Source: Aplidium turbinatum (taxonomy: Eukaryota > Chordata > Ascidiacea > Aplousobranchia > Polyclinidae). Taken from it: a stretch of 64,000 nucleotides of DNA. The DNA is taken from assembly GCA_918807975.1 (NCBI GenBank), contig OU964918.1, positions 19,886,477-19,950,476 on the forward strand. The letters run 5' to 3'. Shown here piece after piece: positions 44,521-55,800 of the stretch. Every line of letters begins with the position of its first letter. The stretch's first letter is position 1. The position numbers and the translations under genes are program-made. Below the pieces are notes generated by a model. It was not told the DNA's origin. It saw nothing but the letters and a program-made list of their open reading frames with translations, and did not search any database.

Positions 44521-46114
44521 TACATGCTCTTGAGGAGGCAACAACTTCGAAGTGTCAATCAGTTTTATGGCACAATAGCCGAAAACGACAACTAACCTCC
44601 TCAAATTTTGGAAAAATTATTAAGCGGAAGACTACTTCCTTTTTAAGATCAATTTTTAAACCACCAATGCTACAACATGTTCCAGCTGTTCGCCACGGTT
44701 TGACAAAAGAGAAGCATGCAGTTCGGTTATATCGCGAAGAGATGAAAAAACAACTAAACAGAGACGTAGAGATTTTTGACAGCGGCCTAATAGTCAATCC
44801 TGGGTTAAATTTTTTTGGAGCTTCAACAGATGGAAAAGTGTTTGACAAGTACGAAACCAGGAAAAATTTTGGACTCTTGGAAGTGAAGTGTCAATTTAAA
44901 TATAGAAACAACTGTGTACAAGAGGCAGCTCTTAATGATGACTTTTGTCTCCATTTCGTTGTTGATGAACTAAAACTGAAAAGTACACACAACCACTTCT
45001 ATCAAATTCATGGGAAAATAGCCCTCAGTGGTCTGCCTTGGTGTGACTTAGTTGTCTATACTTCAAAGTCTTTATTTATTGAACGAATACACTTCGATAT
45101 AATGTTCAGGACTGCAAAAATGGTAGCTTACCTTCCCTTGCAAACTTTTACTTTAGTTTTGCGTTACCATATTTGGCTGAATAATTGTTTTTATGGTGAT
45201 AATGTAGTTATGTAACCTATTTTGTGTTCATGACTTAAAAATAAATCAGAAAGATGGTGTTAAACTGGTTTTTAATATGAACGAAACAATCTGTGCAGTG
45301 TGCAATACTGTAGTTTGTCTAGACTTTCAGCGCAAGCTTCAACCCGTCACGGTCTGTTGGTTCACCGTGGAATCCCTCTATTACACTTTTCAGTCTCAAT
45401 TTCCGAAAGACATTTATGTAAATAGCTAGTTTGATAGTAGGCCTATATGCCAACTGCTTCCAAAATAAGCCAAATATTGAAAACAAAGGGCCAAGGGGCC
45501 AAACAATCTTTTTGGGGGCCAACTACCTCTAAAAAGGGGCAATCTGGCAAGCCTGTAGTTAATATAATATGTGTGATATGCGTCATCGTCCTACTCCTAG
45601 AAAAGTCGATTTAAAGTTTTAAATCTAAATTGTTCAGTGTTGCCATTTTAAAATTCTTGTTTATAGGTCAAAAGGTCAAAACAGGTCAACTTCCGTTCAT
45701 ACTTTATTCAATTCAATTTATTTTTCTTTGTCGGAAAACAACAGCAATGATAAAGTTACCAATACTTTACGGAACAAAACCAACAAAAGGAAACGGGGCA
45801 AAACCACAGAAGTTTAAAACGTGCATGCGATGTAAATTTAAAGTATACATGAAAATGACACACCTTTGTTCAAAATTCTGTTTTGTAAATTCTAAAAAAA
45901 TGTTGGCTTTTTGTCCCAATTTTAGCTGCTTAAAGGTAGGGACAGACTTAAAGGCATACTAAATGAAATTTTCAAACGGGAATTAAACATTAAAATGCGT
46001 AAACTGAACATTCAAGAATACACTTCAAAAAAAAATAAAGGAAAAAAAATTTTATTTAATGGCACTGGCAAAAAACGACCAAAAAGTGGAAACACTGCTC
46101 GAGAATACATCACC

Positions 46115-46325
46115 ATCGATTGATTGATTGAATCTTTATCCTCGGACTTGGAAAGCTTCTTGCAGAGCTTAATCCTGGCAGTTTCGCATACTTGTAGAGG
46201 CTTTAAATCACTGGACGCAGGCCCGGTCACCGAGATTGACAGAGTGTAGTTTCCGATTGTTGAAGTCTTAGTGGCGGCCGGCGGGGAATTATTCCACCCA
46301 TTAGATGCCGCTGAATAGAGAGCAC
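46115..46325 (-). mobile_element. SINE family 1, minus-strand copy
   Basis: The reverse complement contains attcagcggcatctaatggg, ctgtcaatctcggtgaccgg and a (attc)(aatc)n tail at the left end. It shares the central ctcggkgaccgggcctgcgtc block with 16309-16575. Confidence 0.7.
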
Positions 46326-46542
46326 TGTTGCCACTCTCTTGTCATGGAAAACTACTAGATTTGACTAAAAAAACACTAGCATCACAAAAAAAACACTAGC
46401 ATCATAAATACACGATCATTTACATGCATAATGTAGGCCTACCGTACAAAAATGACAGTTAATGGCGTTAGTGAGTGTTAAAAGTCCTTAAAATTTCATA
46501 ATAGAACTGAATTTCCTTGAAAGTGAGAACCCTGAAGTCATA

Positions 46543-46956
46543 GGTAGGCACTTTTACGTATTGCACTGCCCGAAGAGGCAACCGCAACCATGCGTATCGT
46601 ATATGACATTACTGGTGTTTTAGTCACAACTTTTCTCATAAACTCCATGTTTGCAGTCACTACGATTCTTCTTGCACTCAGTTCAGTTGAAGAAGAAAAA
46701 ATAGTATTAGCAGAGGGTGGGAATCAAACCCATGCAATCGAAATTATTACTCCTCTGCCCTAACCATTAGGCAACGTTGGTTGTGGCGATGCATGCAGTT
46801 AAATTTCTTTGTATCAACATCTTTCGATAAAGACGACCAGTTAATCACGTGTTGAGTCATGTCACGCATGATAGCGCTACCAACGTCAGCGATGTCGTAT
46901 GTCACGCATGGTTGCGGTTACCTTTTCGGGCAATGCAATACGTAAAAGTGTCTACC
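46543..46956. mobile_element. Mutator-like MITE, 9-bp TSD
   Basis: Inverted arms of about 65 bp (ggtaggcacttttacgtatt left; same reversed right). The 9-bp duplication gaagtcata is at 46534-46542 and 46957-46965. The interior includes a tRNA-like head on the minus strand (about 46700-46790, ggtttgattcccacc B box). Confidence 0.75.
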
Positions 46957-47036
46957 GAAGTCATAGCCGTAGGAGAGTAGCCTAAAACATTTTGGGGGCG
47001 AACAAATTTTCCCCAAATTTAGCCTTTGCAAATATA

Positions 47037-47300
47037 TGGCAGCAGTGGCCGAGTGGTTAGCGCGTTGGGCTCGCAGTCGAGAGCCTGCATGTTCGACTCC
47101 AGCCACCCGCAATTGCTGTTGTTTCTCTGGGCAAGAAACTTTACGATAACTGCCTCTACCCAGTGATCGATTTCGAGAAATGGGTAGTGCCAAATTTAAG
47201 TCATAAGCAGAGTAGACAATCGGAAACAGACATTGCCGTCGGCTGCAGCGTGGGTCAGGTGTACGTCGGAAGGCGTACACCTGACTGAAAACTTGAAAGG
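47037..47300 (+). mobile_element. tRNA-derived SINE (family 3)
   Basis: tggccgagtggttagcgc (A box) and tgttcgactcc (B box) open the copy. The body has tttcgagaaatgggtagtgcc and a palindromic gtgtacgtcggaaggcgtac. The same sequence is reversed at 62428-62740, so it is a SINE and not a tRNA-Ser/Leu gene. Confidence 0.8.
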
Positions 47301-47354
47301 GGGGTATCGCGACTGCCACGTCGCTCATTGTTGCCTGGTTTCGGAGGATGTTTG

Positions 47355-47680
47355 AAGTTCCTTGTTTGGGGTAGGATCTCTACATGAACATATAGAAAAT
47401 AATGTAGTGCAGTCGAGCATCTGTAGGAGCAGACAAACCTCCACGATCAGCTAACTCAAACAACTGGGCATATTCCTCTGGTACACAGTCTTGTATTTTA
47501 TGTAAGTTACATTTATAATCTTGCACAAGCAATTCTTTGCAAGCCGAGCACTTTCTTCGGTGAGATTCACTACGTCCAATGTATCCACTAACAAAGCATG
47601 TAACATTAGCATCAACAATTCAACATCAGATAAATCATCTATGCTAACTACAACAATGAAATCATCAAGCCATTTGAAAG
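47355..47680 (-). pseudogene. Transposase C-terminal fragment (Cys-rich)
   Basis: One minus-strand frame reads FVSGYIGRSESHRRKCSACK, ELL, then EEYAQLFELADRGGLSAPT. The pattern GYI-x-CxxC...RGGLxxP is seen near the C-terminus of P-element/THAP9-type and related transposases. It is short and preceded by a stop, so it is a relic. Family assignment is uncertain. Confidence 0.45.
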
Positions 47681-47902
47681 AGGAAGCGTCTGAAATTTCC
47701 GGGGGAGATTGGTCAGAGGAAACCAGGCAAGATGCTGATACCAAAGCTTGCTGTTGTTGTAACAAACTTAAACAACGAACTTTTTTCTGACTGGAGCAGC
47801 TGCTTTACTGACATGAAGAAGTTACCTCCATTGATTTGACGATACCAACTTTGTCGCTTGCGACTTTATCGCTTTAAATTACTGAACCTGCATACTTACC
47901 GG

Positions 47903-48764
47903 CAGTGGCGTACGCAGGATTTTGTCAAGGGGGAGGCCATTGAGAGTAGCGTAGCCAGAAATTTTTAAAAGGGGGGTTTTGACGACCGGCGGGCGAAGCG
48001 CGACGGCGTTTTTGCTTAAGACGACACCCAGCGGCGGGAGGTCTGGGGGGCCTCCCCCAGAAAATTTTGAAAAATTACTTTGAATTTGGTTCATTCTGAG
48101 AGCATTTTCAACAAAAATGTGGGTATGAATATTCCCGTAAAATGGTGCTGTCAGGTGGCATAGCAAAAGGATAAGATCATGTTTTCTTGGGCATATTTCG
48201 GAAATAAAGCTAAGTCTCTATGTTTTCTTGTTAATTCCTGACTGCGGAGATGTTTAAATGTTTGGTATTGGCAAAACTCGCTCTTGTAATGCAGTTTCGT
48301 TTAAAATTAGGCAAGTTTTTTTAGACTGAAAGCATCATTCCCAAGCATAAAGAGACTGAAAGCATCATTCTCAACATCGTGACGCCACACGCGTGCCAAA
48401 GTGAGGTTGTAACCCCCCCAACCCCCCCCCCCCCCCCCTTGGCTACGCCACTCGTCATTGATATCTCAGACTACTTCATGATATCCCAGTATAGTTTTAG
48501 TTTAGACTTTATCCAATCCTCTCTCACTAATCACTATAATAGGCTTACAGAACACTATGCCACATTGGCATACCTGGGGTGGTGTAGGTGGATTGGGCCA
48601 TGTATTTCGCATTGGCTTAGTCTATAAAACAACATTGTTACAGTAATTACTTTGACAGAGCAATGCAAAACATATTAAATGCCTTAATCTACACCGTTAA
48701 CTACTAAAACATTTTAAGGGGGGGGGGGGGCATGGCCCAATGGCCCCCCCTGCGTACGCCACTG
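47903..48764. mobile_element. hAT MITE (cagtggcgtacgcagg family), outer
   Basis: The ends cagtggcgtacgcagg and cctgcgtacgccactg are perfectly inverted. The 8-bp duplication cttaccgg is at 47895-47902 and 48765-48772. It contains a second hAT. Confidence 0.88.
47944..48453 (-). mobile_element. hAT MITE (cagtggcgtagcc family), nested inner copy
   Basis: It is the reverse orientation of the 43532 copy, about 500 bp, with flanks gccattga / gtcattga (one mismatch) at 47936-47943 and 48454-48461. Long C/G homopolymer tracts lie near its ends. Confidence 0.82.
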
Positions 48765-48772
48765 CTTACCGG

Positions 48773-50575
48773 TACCGTAATCAAATTTGTCTTGCTAATG
48801 CTCTTTGTTTACAAATTATTTTTGGGAGTGACTATTTTGAGTGCCACAGATTGAAACATATCAACTTTTTGTTGTAGGCTATCACTAAATAAAACAACTT
48901 TATACACTTTTTTTAAATAAGTGTCAACTGAATTAGTTGATCAATCAATGTTTTTGGAAATGATGCTGGCTAAGTAGCATCTGCCAATTACGGTACTAAT
49001 TTCAAGCCTACGTCAGCTTAAAGCTTCCGCAAATATTTAGTAATTAAACCCTTCAATGATTAAGCTGCTGTATATACTTGGTACATTGAAACTTATGAAC
49101 TTTAATGACCACTACTTCAAACTATAAAGTAATCAATTCCTTAGTAATTTAAAAACTCACATCACATTTTAACTACTTGTATAGTCATGCTAGATATTAA
49201 CTGTAACTAACATCCTAAACATTCTACATTAGTTAAAAACAGTCTGCAACCACAATATCATGCAGTTTCACCGTTGATAGTTGGCAATATGCCTGTATTT
49301 GCATAGCCTACCGTACCTTCTAAGCAGATTCTGTGATTTGACCACAATCCCTATATTAAAAACTTAAGACTAACTTAGTAGGATAATCTGGTAATAAAAA
49401 AAAATAGCCTAGGCCTATTTTGCGGTAATCTGCAAATAAGAATTTAGCCTACTTAAAGTTAAAACAACCTGCAGTTGACATTACTCGGCTAACCCTGCCT
49501 AGGCTTTTGGCTACGAATTGCAAAGTACCTACGTACCACTTGAGGCGCTGTCTCAAATGCGAGGACACTGCCTTGCATAGCAACGCCATTGAGCTTCCAG
49601 ACTAGTAATATAGAGACTGTGATTAAACAACATATATTTAGGCTATAGCTTTATTAGCCCACATAGCTTTAGCTGATATATTTAAGATTTGTATGGACAG
49701 TTGCTATGAAGATCGGCCATGGTGCGTTATCAAGAGTGCTGATGGTCGTAAGGGGAACACGTCTTGATGCGTTTAGCTCATAGCAAAGAAGAGCAAGGTA
49801 GGCAAAGAAAACCCCACAAAAAAATCCTACCACGGCAAAGCCATTTCAAGCGCAACGCACCATAGGCCTTGCACGACTCACAAAATAGATAGGCTATAAC
49901 TTGACGACAGGAAAACAATGACAAAAACAAATAAAACAAACTAGCAAAAACAACATCATCATCTTGCGGAAATTCAATTATACCCAGGGAAGTTATATCT
50001 TGAAGATATCAAGCGTGCTTTGATAAAACTTGCGTTGATAAAGCGATAATTTTAGACCCCAGTCAGCTAAACTCGTCACCTCCACACTGATCCAACGTTA
50101 GCAAACGTTGAATTAATGCAAAAACGACAGGCATCGCCAGCTGGGATGTAGTAGTGGTATGTCACAGTAATATGATAAATTTGGGTTAGGCTACCGTATG
50201 TTTTACACGTTAAACCATAACAAAAAGGAAAAAAAAATCCAATTTGGTATGTTAGAAAAATAGATAAACAATCAGACAATAGCATGACGATCCAGTCCAA
50301 GATATTGATGTAAAACAACTGGTTGGAGCACATGGCCATCGCTTCATCGAAAGATGGTGATTGGTCGAAGAAGATGGAAAAACTTCTGCAGACTCTGTAG
50401 AACTTCTGTGGACAAAAAAACACAAGAACCAGAAGGCCAGTAGGAGTACTTACAACCTTACTATTTTGCTAATAAATCTACACACATTGGCCTATCATTT
50501 ATGGGCAAAAAGAAAAAAAAATAGTAAGTTTAGTTTAAGTAAGTTAGTTTGGTGTATGTTATACTTAGATAGGAT
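48773..50575. other. Intergenic stretch without recognised gene
   Basis: AT-rich with many tagcctac-type words. An ORF on the minus strand (50423-50076, FDQSPSFDEAMAMCSNQLF and following) looks somewhat coherent but has no splice support or recognised family. Confidence 0.4.
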
Positions 50576-50579
50576 TATT

Positions 50580-51630
50580 TCAAGGAAGATTTAGCTTGTT
50601 CATTTTTGATTTAAAGCTTTTTAGAGTTTTGCATTCATTTCTTATAGTAGGGGGAAGCTTGTTCCAAACTGTTGGCTCCATGTACCGTATTGATTGTTTG
50701 CAAGTGTTAATTCTGCAATATATCGGAATATAAGGAGAATTACTTCTTGTTGTTAGGCTATTTGATTGTTTACACATAATTATATCATTAAATGTTGTGG
50801 GAAGTAGGTTTTTTGAATATTTAAACATGAAAGTTGCAATCTCTGTATTTTTCATGTGGTTAATTGATTTTAAATTATTGAGTTCCATTACACCTTTTAT
50901 GCTTTCTCTGCGGTCAATGTCAAATACAATACGAAGAAAGTTATTGCATGTACGTTGCAGCTTTTGCAATGAAGTTTTGTTTTCATGACACCATGTTGAG
51001 ATACAATATAATATCTGACTCTCAACTAGAGAATGGTAAATGGAGAGAAGTGCTTGTTTGTTTAGGAAAGGCTTAATTTTTTTGTCACGCAGAGTGTTGA
51101 TCTTATTTTTTGAAGCAAGATTTCCATATGAGATTTCCATGACAAATGCTCATTTATAATTATTCCTAGAAACTTTATTGAGGCAACTTGTTCTATGTTG
51201 TTTTTTCGAATATTTAAGGGTGGGTTGCATGATAGTGTCTTGCTTCCTTGACTTGAAAATAATATATGTTTGGTTTTGGAGACATTTAGAGACAATCGAT
51301 TTGTTGATAGCCATTGATCTATGCATACAAGCTCTTGATTTGCCATATCATATACAGTAGAACGGTTTTATTTTTATATATAATGGTGGTGTCATCTGCA
51401 AACATAATTGCAGTTCCGTGTTGAAGGCAGTTAAGAAAGTCATTTACATAAATCAGGAATAGAAGAGGGCCTAAGATAGACCCTTGTGGGACACCCAAAG
51501 ATATGTTGTTAACATTAGAAGATAGTGTGCCATTGAAAACCACTCTTTGTTTTCTATTACTCAGGTAACTCATGAACCAGTCATAGGCCACGCCTCTTAT
51601 TCCAAAATGATATAATTTAGCTAGCAATAT
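50580..51630 (-). mobile_element. LINE reverse transcriptase fragment (3' part of ORF2)
   Basis: Three overlapping frames: SLGVPQGSILGPLLFLIYVN with catalytic FADDT; then NRLSLNVSKTKHILF and IKFLGIIINEHLSWKSHM; then LLSIYHSLVESQILYCISTW and YMEPTVWNKLPPTIRN. This is the palm-to-thumb and C-terminal region of a CR1/Jockey-like RT. It is 5'-truncated near 51630, with at least two frameshifts. The A/T-rich tail at 50510-50580 could be the 3' end. Confidence 0.8.
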
Positions 51631-51633
51631 TTG

Positions 51634-52300
51634 TCAAGTCAAAACTTGTCGAGTATTTGGCAGAATATTTCTGAATATGCAGAGATTTTGCCACTGTCTT
51701 GTTTTCCTAATTTTTTTTGCTGAAGTAGAAGGTTGGCAAAAAGGACTTTGATCTTCTGTTGTTGGATGGCTTTCTGGTGTTACAGGAAAGGTTACACTTG
51801 TGTTACAGTAACAGTTTATCAAGTCTACCATCATTGTTAGACTTCCAACCAACCTTATCCAACTTTCTTTGTTTAGCAATACCACGAAATTGAATTTTCT
51901 TAATTACTTCTTTTCATGTTTTTTTTATTTCCTATTTTTGATGACTAAAACTTGCCCAAAAGTGATGCAATAATCAATTAAATATGAAAACTAAAGCTGT
52001 GTTCAATACTCAATAGTCTTGGATGACTAACAGCAAAAGTTTGCTTTAAAATGATGATCTTAAGTTATAGACAAGGCCAGCCATTAGTTGTTGCTATGGG
52101 CGTTGCTAGGGAAGATGCCTAGGAGTGCCCACTTTCAAGACTTTATTTTAGCTTTACAGCAGGGATATCTAGAAAAGGCGACTTCTCAACAAGGTAATTA
52201 ACACGCGCTTTCGTATTTTCATTTTCGGGCGTTAACAGCGCAGACCCTTCTAGTGTCCATCACTTTGTCGAAATTTGCAAAGTCAGCAATCCCGTAGTTC
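51634..52300. other. Stretch with one unassigned minus-strand ORF
   Basis: The ORF 51885-51634 (minus) includes FPVTPESHPTTEDQSPFCQP and adjoins the LINE but does not look like LINE ORF2. No family was recognised. The remainder holds no gene that I can support. Confidence 0.3.
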
Positions 52301-52307
52301 TAGATAT

Positions 52308-52868
52308 CTCTGGCTTTTTCTTTCTTATTGTAATACCAAAACCAATTTTTGCTGCATCTTGCTATAATAGCCTAGCCTACTCATATAGGCCTAATCTAAT
52401 TTTGTAACCAACCTTACTTATCAATATTAGCCTACTTGGAGATCAAAAGTAGACATTGTGACAGAAGACTCGGGACTTGAGTACAAGTCAAAGTCTCGGC
52501 ATAAGACTTGAACTAAGTTGTGCGTGTTTAGTATAAAAGTAGGCCGACAGGTAGGCCTACTTCCATCGATTTCTAGCTTAGAATTCACTTTTGCCACGCT
52601 GATTCAATGTCATCAATTATTGAAGCAAGGTAAAAATCGAAAGTTTTCCTGCTTGAATGGAAGCTAAGGGAACAAAATAAACATTTTCTAGATGCGCAGG
52701 AAATTATATTCTCCCTACAATTGTTCGTGCTACGCATTATGCAATGACGATTTGTATGCTAGTTCCTGTGTCATTCTCGACGGACAAATATGACCGATCT
52801 AGATGGTACGTTCCGAGGACATCACATGCTGTGACGGCGGACGTGTCCACCGTAAATTTCGAGGCCTG
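52308..52868 (-). mobile_element. Second copy of the caggcctcgaaatt TIR element (partial)
   Basis: The reverse complement matches 40290-40800 (cggcggacgtgtccaccgt, gcgcaggaaattatatt, gattcaatgtcatcaat). It abuts the inverted arm of the next element at about 52870. Confidence 0.65.
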
Positions 52869-52879
52869 GAATAGCGATG

Positions 52880-55800
52880 CTAAAAAATTATACTCCATAG
52901 CCGAGTTTGGTCAAGTAAAGTGGTTTATTGCAGCAAATTTACCAGACCAATAACTGTTCAGGGTCTGAATACAAACAAATATATTAAACATCTACATCTA
53001 CATGTGAAACATCTAGTGCCTCTTTTTTGTATAATTTTTGTATTTTTTTTACAGCGCTTTAAACGTTTTAAAAGTGCACACAACAGTAGCAAGGTTGCCA
53101 GAAGGGTAAATGGTGCAATTAACATTTATATAATCCCATAAAACTTGAAAATACTTAGCTTCCCATATGAAGTAGACAAACATTTTGGTGAAAAATGATA
53201 CAGTTTACAGGTGTTTTATTTTTGAATAAAAAGAAAACTAATTGCAAATTTTGCGACTTTTTCATTACCTATTGTAATAACTTTAGCCTTGGGTGTGACA
53301 TTGCAATTCTACGCAAACTTCGACAACGATTGATAAATGATAAGCCTAATAGCAACAGTCACTAATATTAACTTATTACAGTTCTAAGACCAGCGATCGA
53401 GTAGTTAAAAGCAATAGGCTAGTAGCAATATTACTGTAACTACATTTAAACAAGGTTGCTTATAGCCTACTGTAGGCTAGTAAAATTTGTTTGTTTTTAC
53501 AATATTGTTGTTCAAAAACTGCATTTTTTCAAGTAGCCTACACAAAAGTGATTGTAAAAATAACCTTGATCTTCAAAATCATATATTCTTGGTGATCTTG
53601 CCTATCGCTTAACTCTTATAAGTAGCCTACACTCAGAGATGGGCAAGATCACCAGTATTGGTGATCTTGAAGATCAAGATCACCAAGAATAGGTGATCTT
53701 GAAGATCAAGATCACCAAACTAAGTGATCTTGAAGATCAAGATCGTGATCTTGAAGATCAAGATCACTTTTTGTGTAGGCCTACTTGAAAAATAGTTAAG
53801 CAGATAACTTTAGATTTCTCGTAAAATACTTCATTTGGTGACACAAGCATGAAAATTGGCATATATGTACCTTAGACCATGTAGATTTCAAAAGTTTAAT
53901 TAACCAAACGAAAATTCAAAGCGGCGGCCCGTGACGTCAAAATTCAAAATGGCCGCCATTTCGGTCCTGGACTGGTTTTATGAGAGCAATTTAGATGTTT
54001 TTCATCTCTTACTATCTTGAAAATGTTTTTTGTGACATTTTTAGCCATTGTTTATGATTTTAGATTGTACCTCTCATTAAAAATCTTCACAAAAACGGGA
54101 AAAAAACGTTTTTTAGCGTTTTTAGCGAAATAAGGGTGGTCATATGTTACTTAAAAAATGATAGCCTCAGCAAAATCCCTCGTTACTTTTCACCCTCAAA
54201 CTCAATGTATTTAAAAAGAGACAGAAGTAGGGGTCCAACTCGAAAGTCACCAGAGTAAATTTTTCGAGCAAACAGAGGTGGTATTTGTAGTAAAATCTGA
54301 TTGTTGGTTTGTCAATTATTACAAATAATTATGTTTCGCGGGCGTCAGAAATGAAGGTTTGTGCGTAACTATTGGTTAGCTGCCAAGAGTAACGCACAAA
54401 ATTTCCTTTCTGACGCTGCCGAAACGACAATGTTAACCTTGACCAATAACCTTGACCTGCCTTTCCTGTTTTCCTCGGATTGTCAGTGTATTCTAAAACA
54501 CGAAAGAGACAGCTTATTGATACACTCTTTGAGAATGGACTCAGTATCAGCTATGACAGAGTTTTAGAGATCTCAATCTAACTCGGAGAAGCAATAGTCA
54601 ACAGATTTGTAAAGATAGGTGTTGCTTGCCCTCCAAAGCTCAAGTTTGATACTTTTACTGTGTCGGCAGTTGACAACATTGACCATAATCCTTCGGCGAC
54701 AACAGCAACAAGCTCATTCCACAGAACAAGTATTTCACATTTTCAAAGCCAGATTGGTGGAATACCACAGAACAAATTAGAAGTTATCCGAGGTGTAAAG
54801 AAGATGCCAGATTTGCCTGACCCGTACACGGTTGTCAAACCTGCATTTTTCGCTAAACAACCACTTCCACCTGCGAATGACATACATAAAATACCTAGCC
54901 CATCTTTATTCCTGATTGACAGACAGTTCAACTGGCTAGACCTGCAGACCACGTACTTCTCACTGAAGAATATGATGACAAGGTGCAAGCAACGTGGTCC
55001 GCATTCAATGCCTCACAGGTACAAAATCACAAATTCGACGTCAGCTTTTCGTGCATTTCACCACTTTTGAGAGATAAAGCAGACAGTGTGTCTACAATAA
55101 AGCATGTTATGGATCAAGTCCAGCAAACTATGTCGTATCTTAATCCGTCTCAAACACCAGTCATTACAGCTGACCAACCTCTTTTTGCACTATCTAAACA
55201 AGTGCAATGGTATTGGCCTGATGAATACGGCAACTTGGTCATCATCATGGGTAGGTTCACATTGAAATGGCTGCATTAAAACTATTAGGTACATTTCTGA
55301 AAGTTAGTGGCTGGACAACTGCTCTTGAAGAAGCCAAGGTAGCATCATCAGGTACAGCAGAATCTTTCATTTCTGCATCCAATGTAGCAAAGACTAGACG
55401 TATCCACCAGGTCACAGCGTATTGTTTGTATGCGTTGATGCGTTCTGCGAAAGAAGTGGAGACACCAGGCTGGATTTACAATGAGGTGGAATTCAAAGAA
55501 TGGTGCGCCAGGAAAGCGGATGATTTTCCAATGTTCAACTACTGGTACACTGCATTCAATCTGGAACTCTCATTGCTGGGTTTTGTGGGCACTCTCCGGG
55601 AAAGAAATTTTCCAGGATACAAGGAGGCTCTGGTAATACTCCTTCCAAAATTCTTTAGTGGTGACAGAACTCTCTACTCAAAGTGGCTGACCATACACCT
55701 ACTTGACATGTTGTCAATGAAAGATAAATTTCCTGATGTTTATGAGCAGTTCATGAAAGGGAAGTTTGTGATTCAGAAGACCAACAGAGAATATTCTGCG

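Larger units (their letters stand above)
42706..45215 (+). pseudogene. Decayed SWIM zinc-finger + YqaJ-like nuclease gene
   Basis: The ATG at 42706 opens MEVNNCSLSLQYLPSFDIRS. After a frame change, CWTSQRKTDKPHEL appears, and after a 50-bp tandem duplication KCSCKAG ends at a GTAAGT donor (about 43046). The next exon (from about 43417) completes the SWIM finger with GLGGRCSHI, then reaches an in-frame TAG, KMHHFYIRDVKMIPG and QQWHKPRG. The YqaJ part (to TAA after 45212) has RQLTSSNFGKIIKRK, GASTDGKVFD and LLEVKCQFKY, keeping the catalytic D and E-x-K of lambda-exonuclease-type nucleases. Such SWIM-YqaJ proteins are multicopy in invertebrates. Two insertions, a stop and a frameshift make it a pseudogene. 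Confidence 0.7.
42585..45384. mobile_element. TIR-bounded element carrying a SWIM-YqaJ gene
   Basis: gtaatagagggattccacg at 42585-42603 is repeated inverted at 45366-45384 (19/19). The target duplication is unclear (TA at most). The only recognisable cargo is the SWIM-YqaJ gene on the plus strand. No DDE transposase is seen. It was later hit by a hAT MITE (43532-43969) and a SINE (about 44243-44520). Confidence 0.65.
42328..45555. mobile_element. hAT-type MITE containing a nested TIR element
   Basis: The start cagggttgtcagat and end atctggcaagcctg are inverted. The perfect 8-bp duplication tagttaat is at 42320-42327 and 45556-45563. Its own sequence is only about 430 bp (42328-42584 and 45385-45555, with agccaaattg words). 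The rest is the element at 42585-45384. Confidence 0.85.

Noticed and set aside
45636-45960. hAT element starting cagtgttgccattt, similar to 58770-58971 reversed
   Set aside because: One end and some internal similarity are visible, but I could not find the other terminus or a duplication.
50076-50423. 115-codon minus-strand ORF as a host exon
   Set aside because: Partly coherent but no clear donor or acceptor and no family; not enough support.
53650-53770. CRISPR-like direct repeats (gatcttgaagatca)
   Set aside because: No unique spacers of fixed length. These are subterminal arrays of a hAT in a eukaryotic genome.
54361-54567. Separate small gene at the ORF start
   Set aside because: Only its end overlaps, in another frame, with the larger decayed transposon protein; the ORF itself is not coding as drawn.
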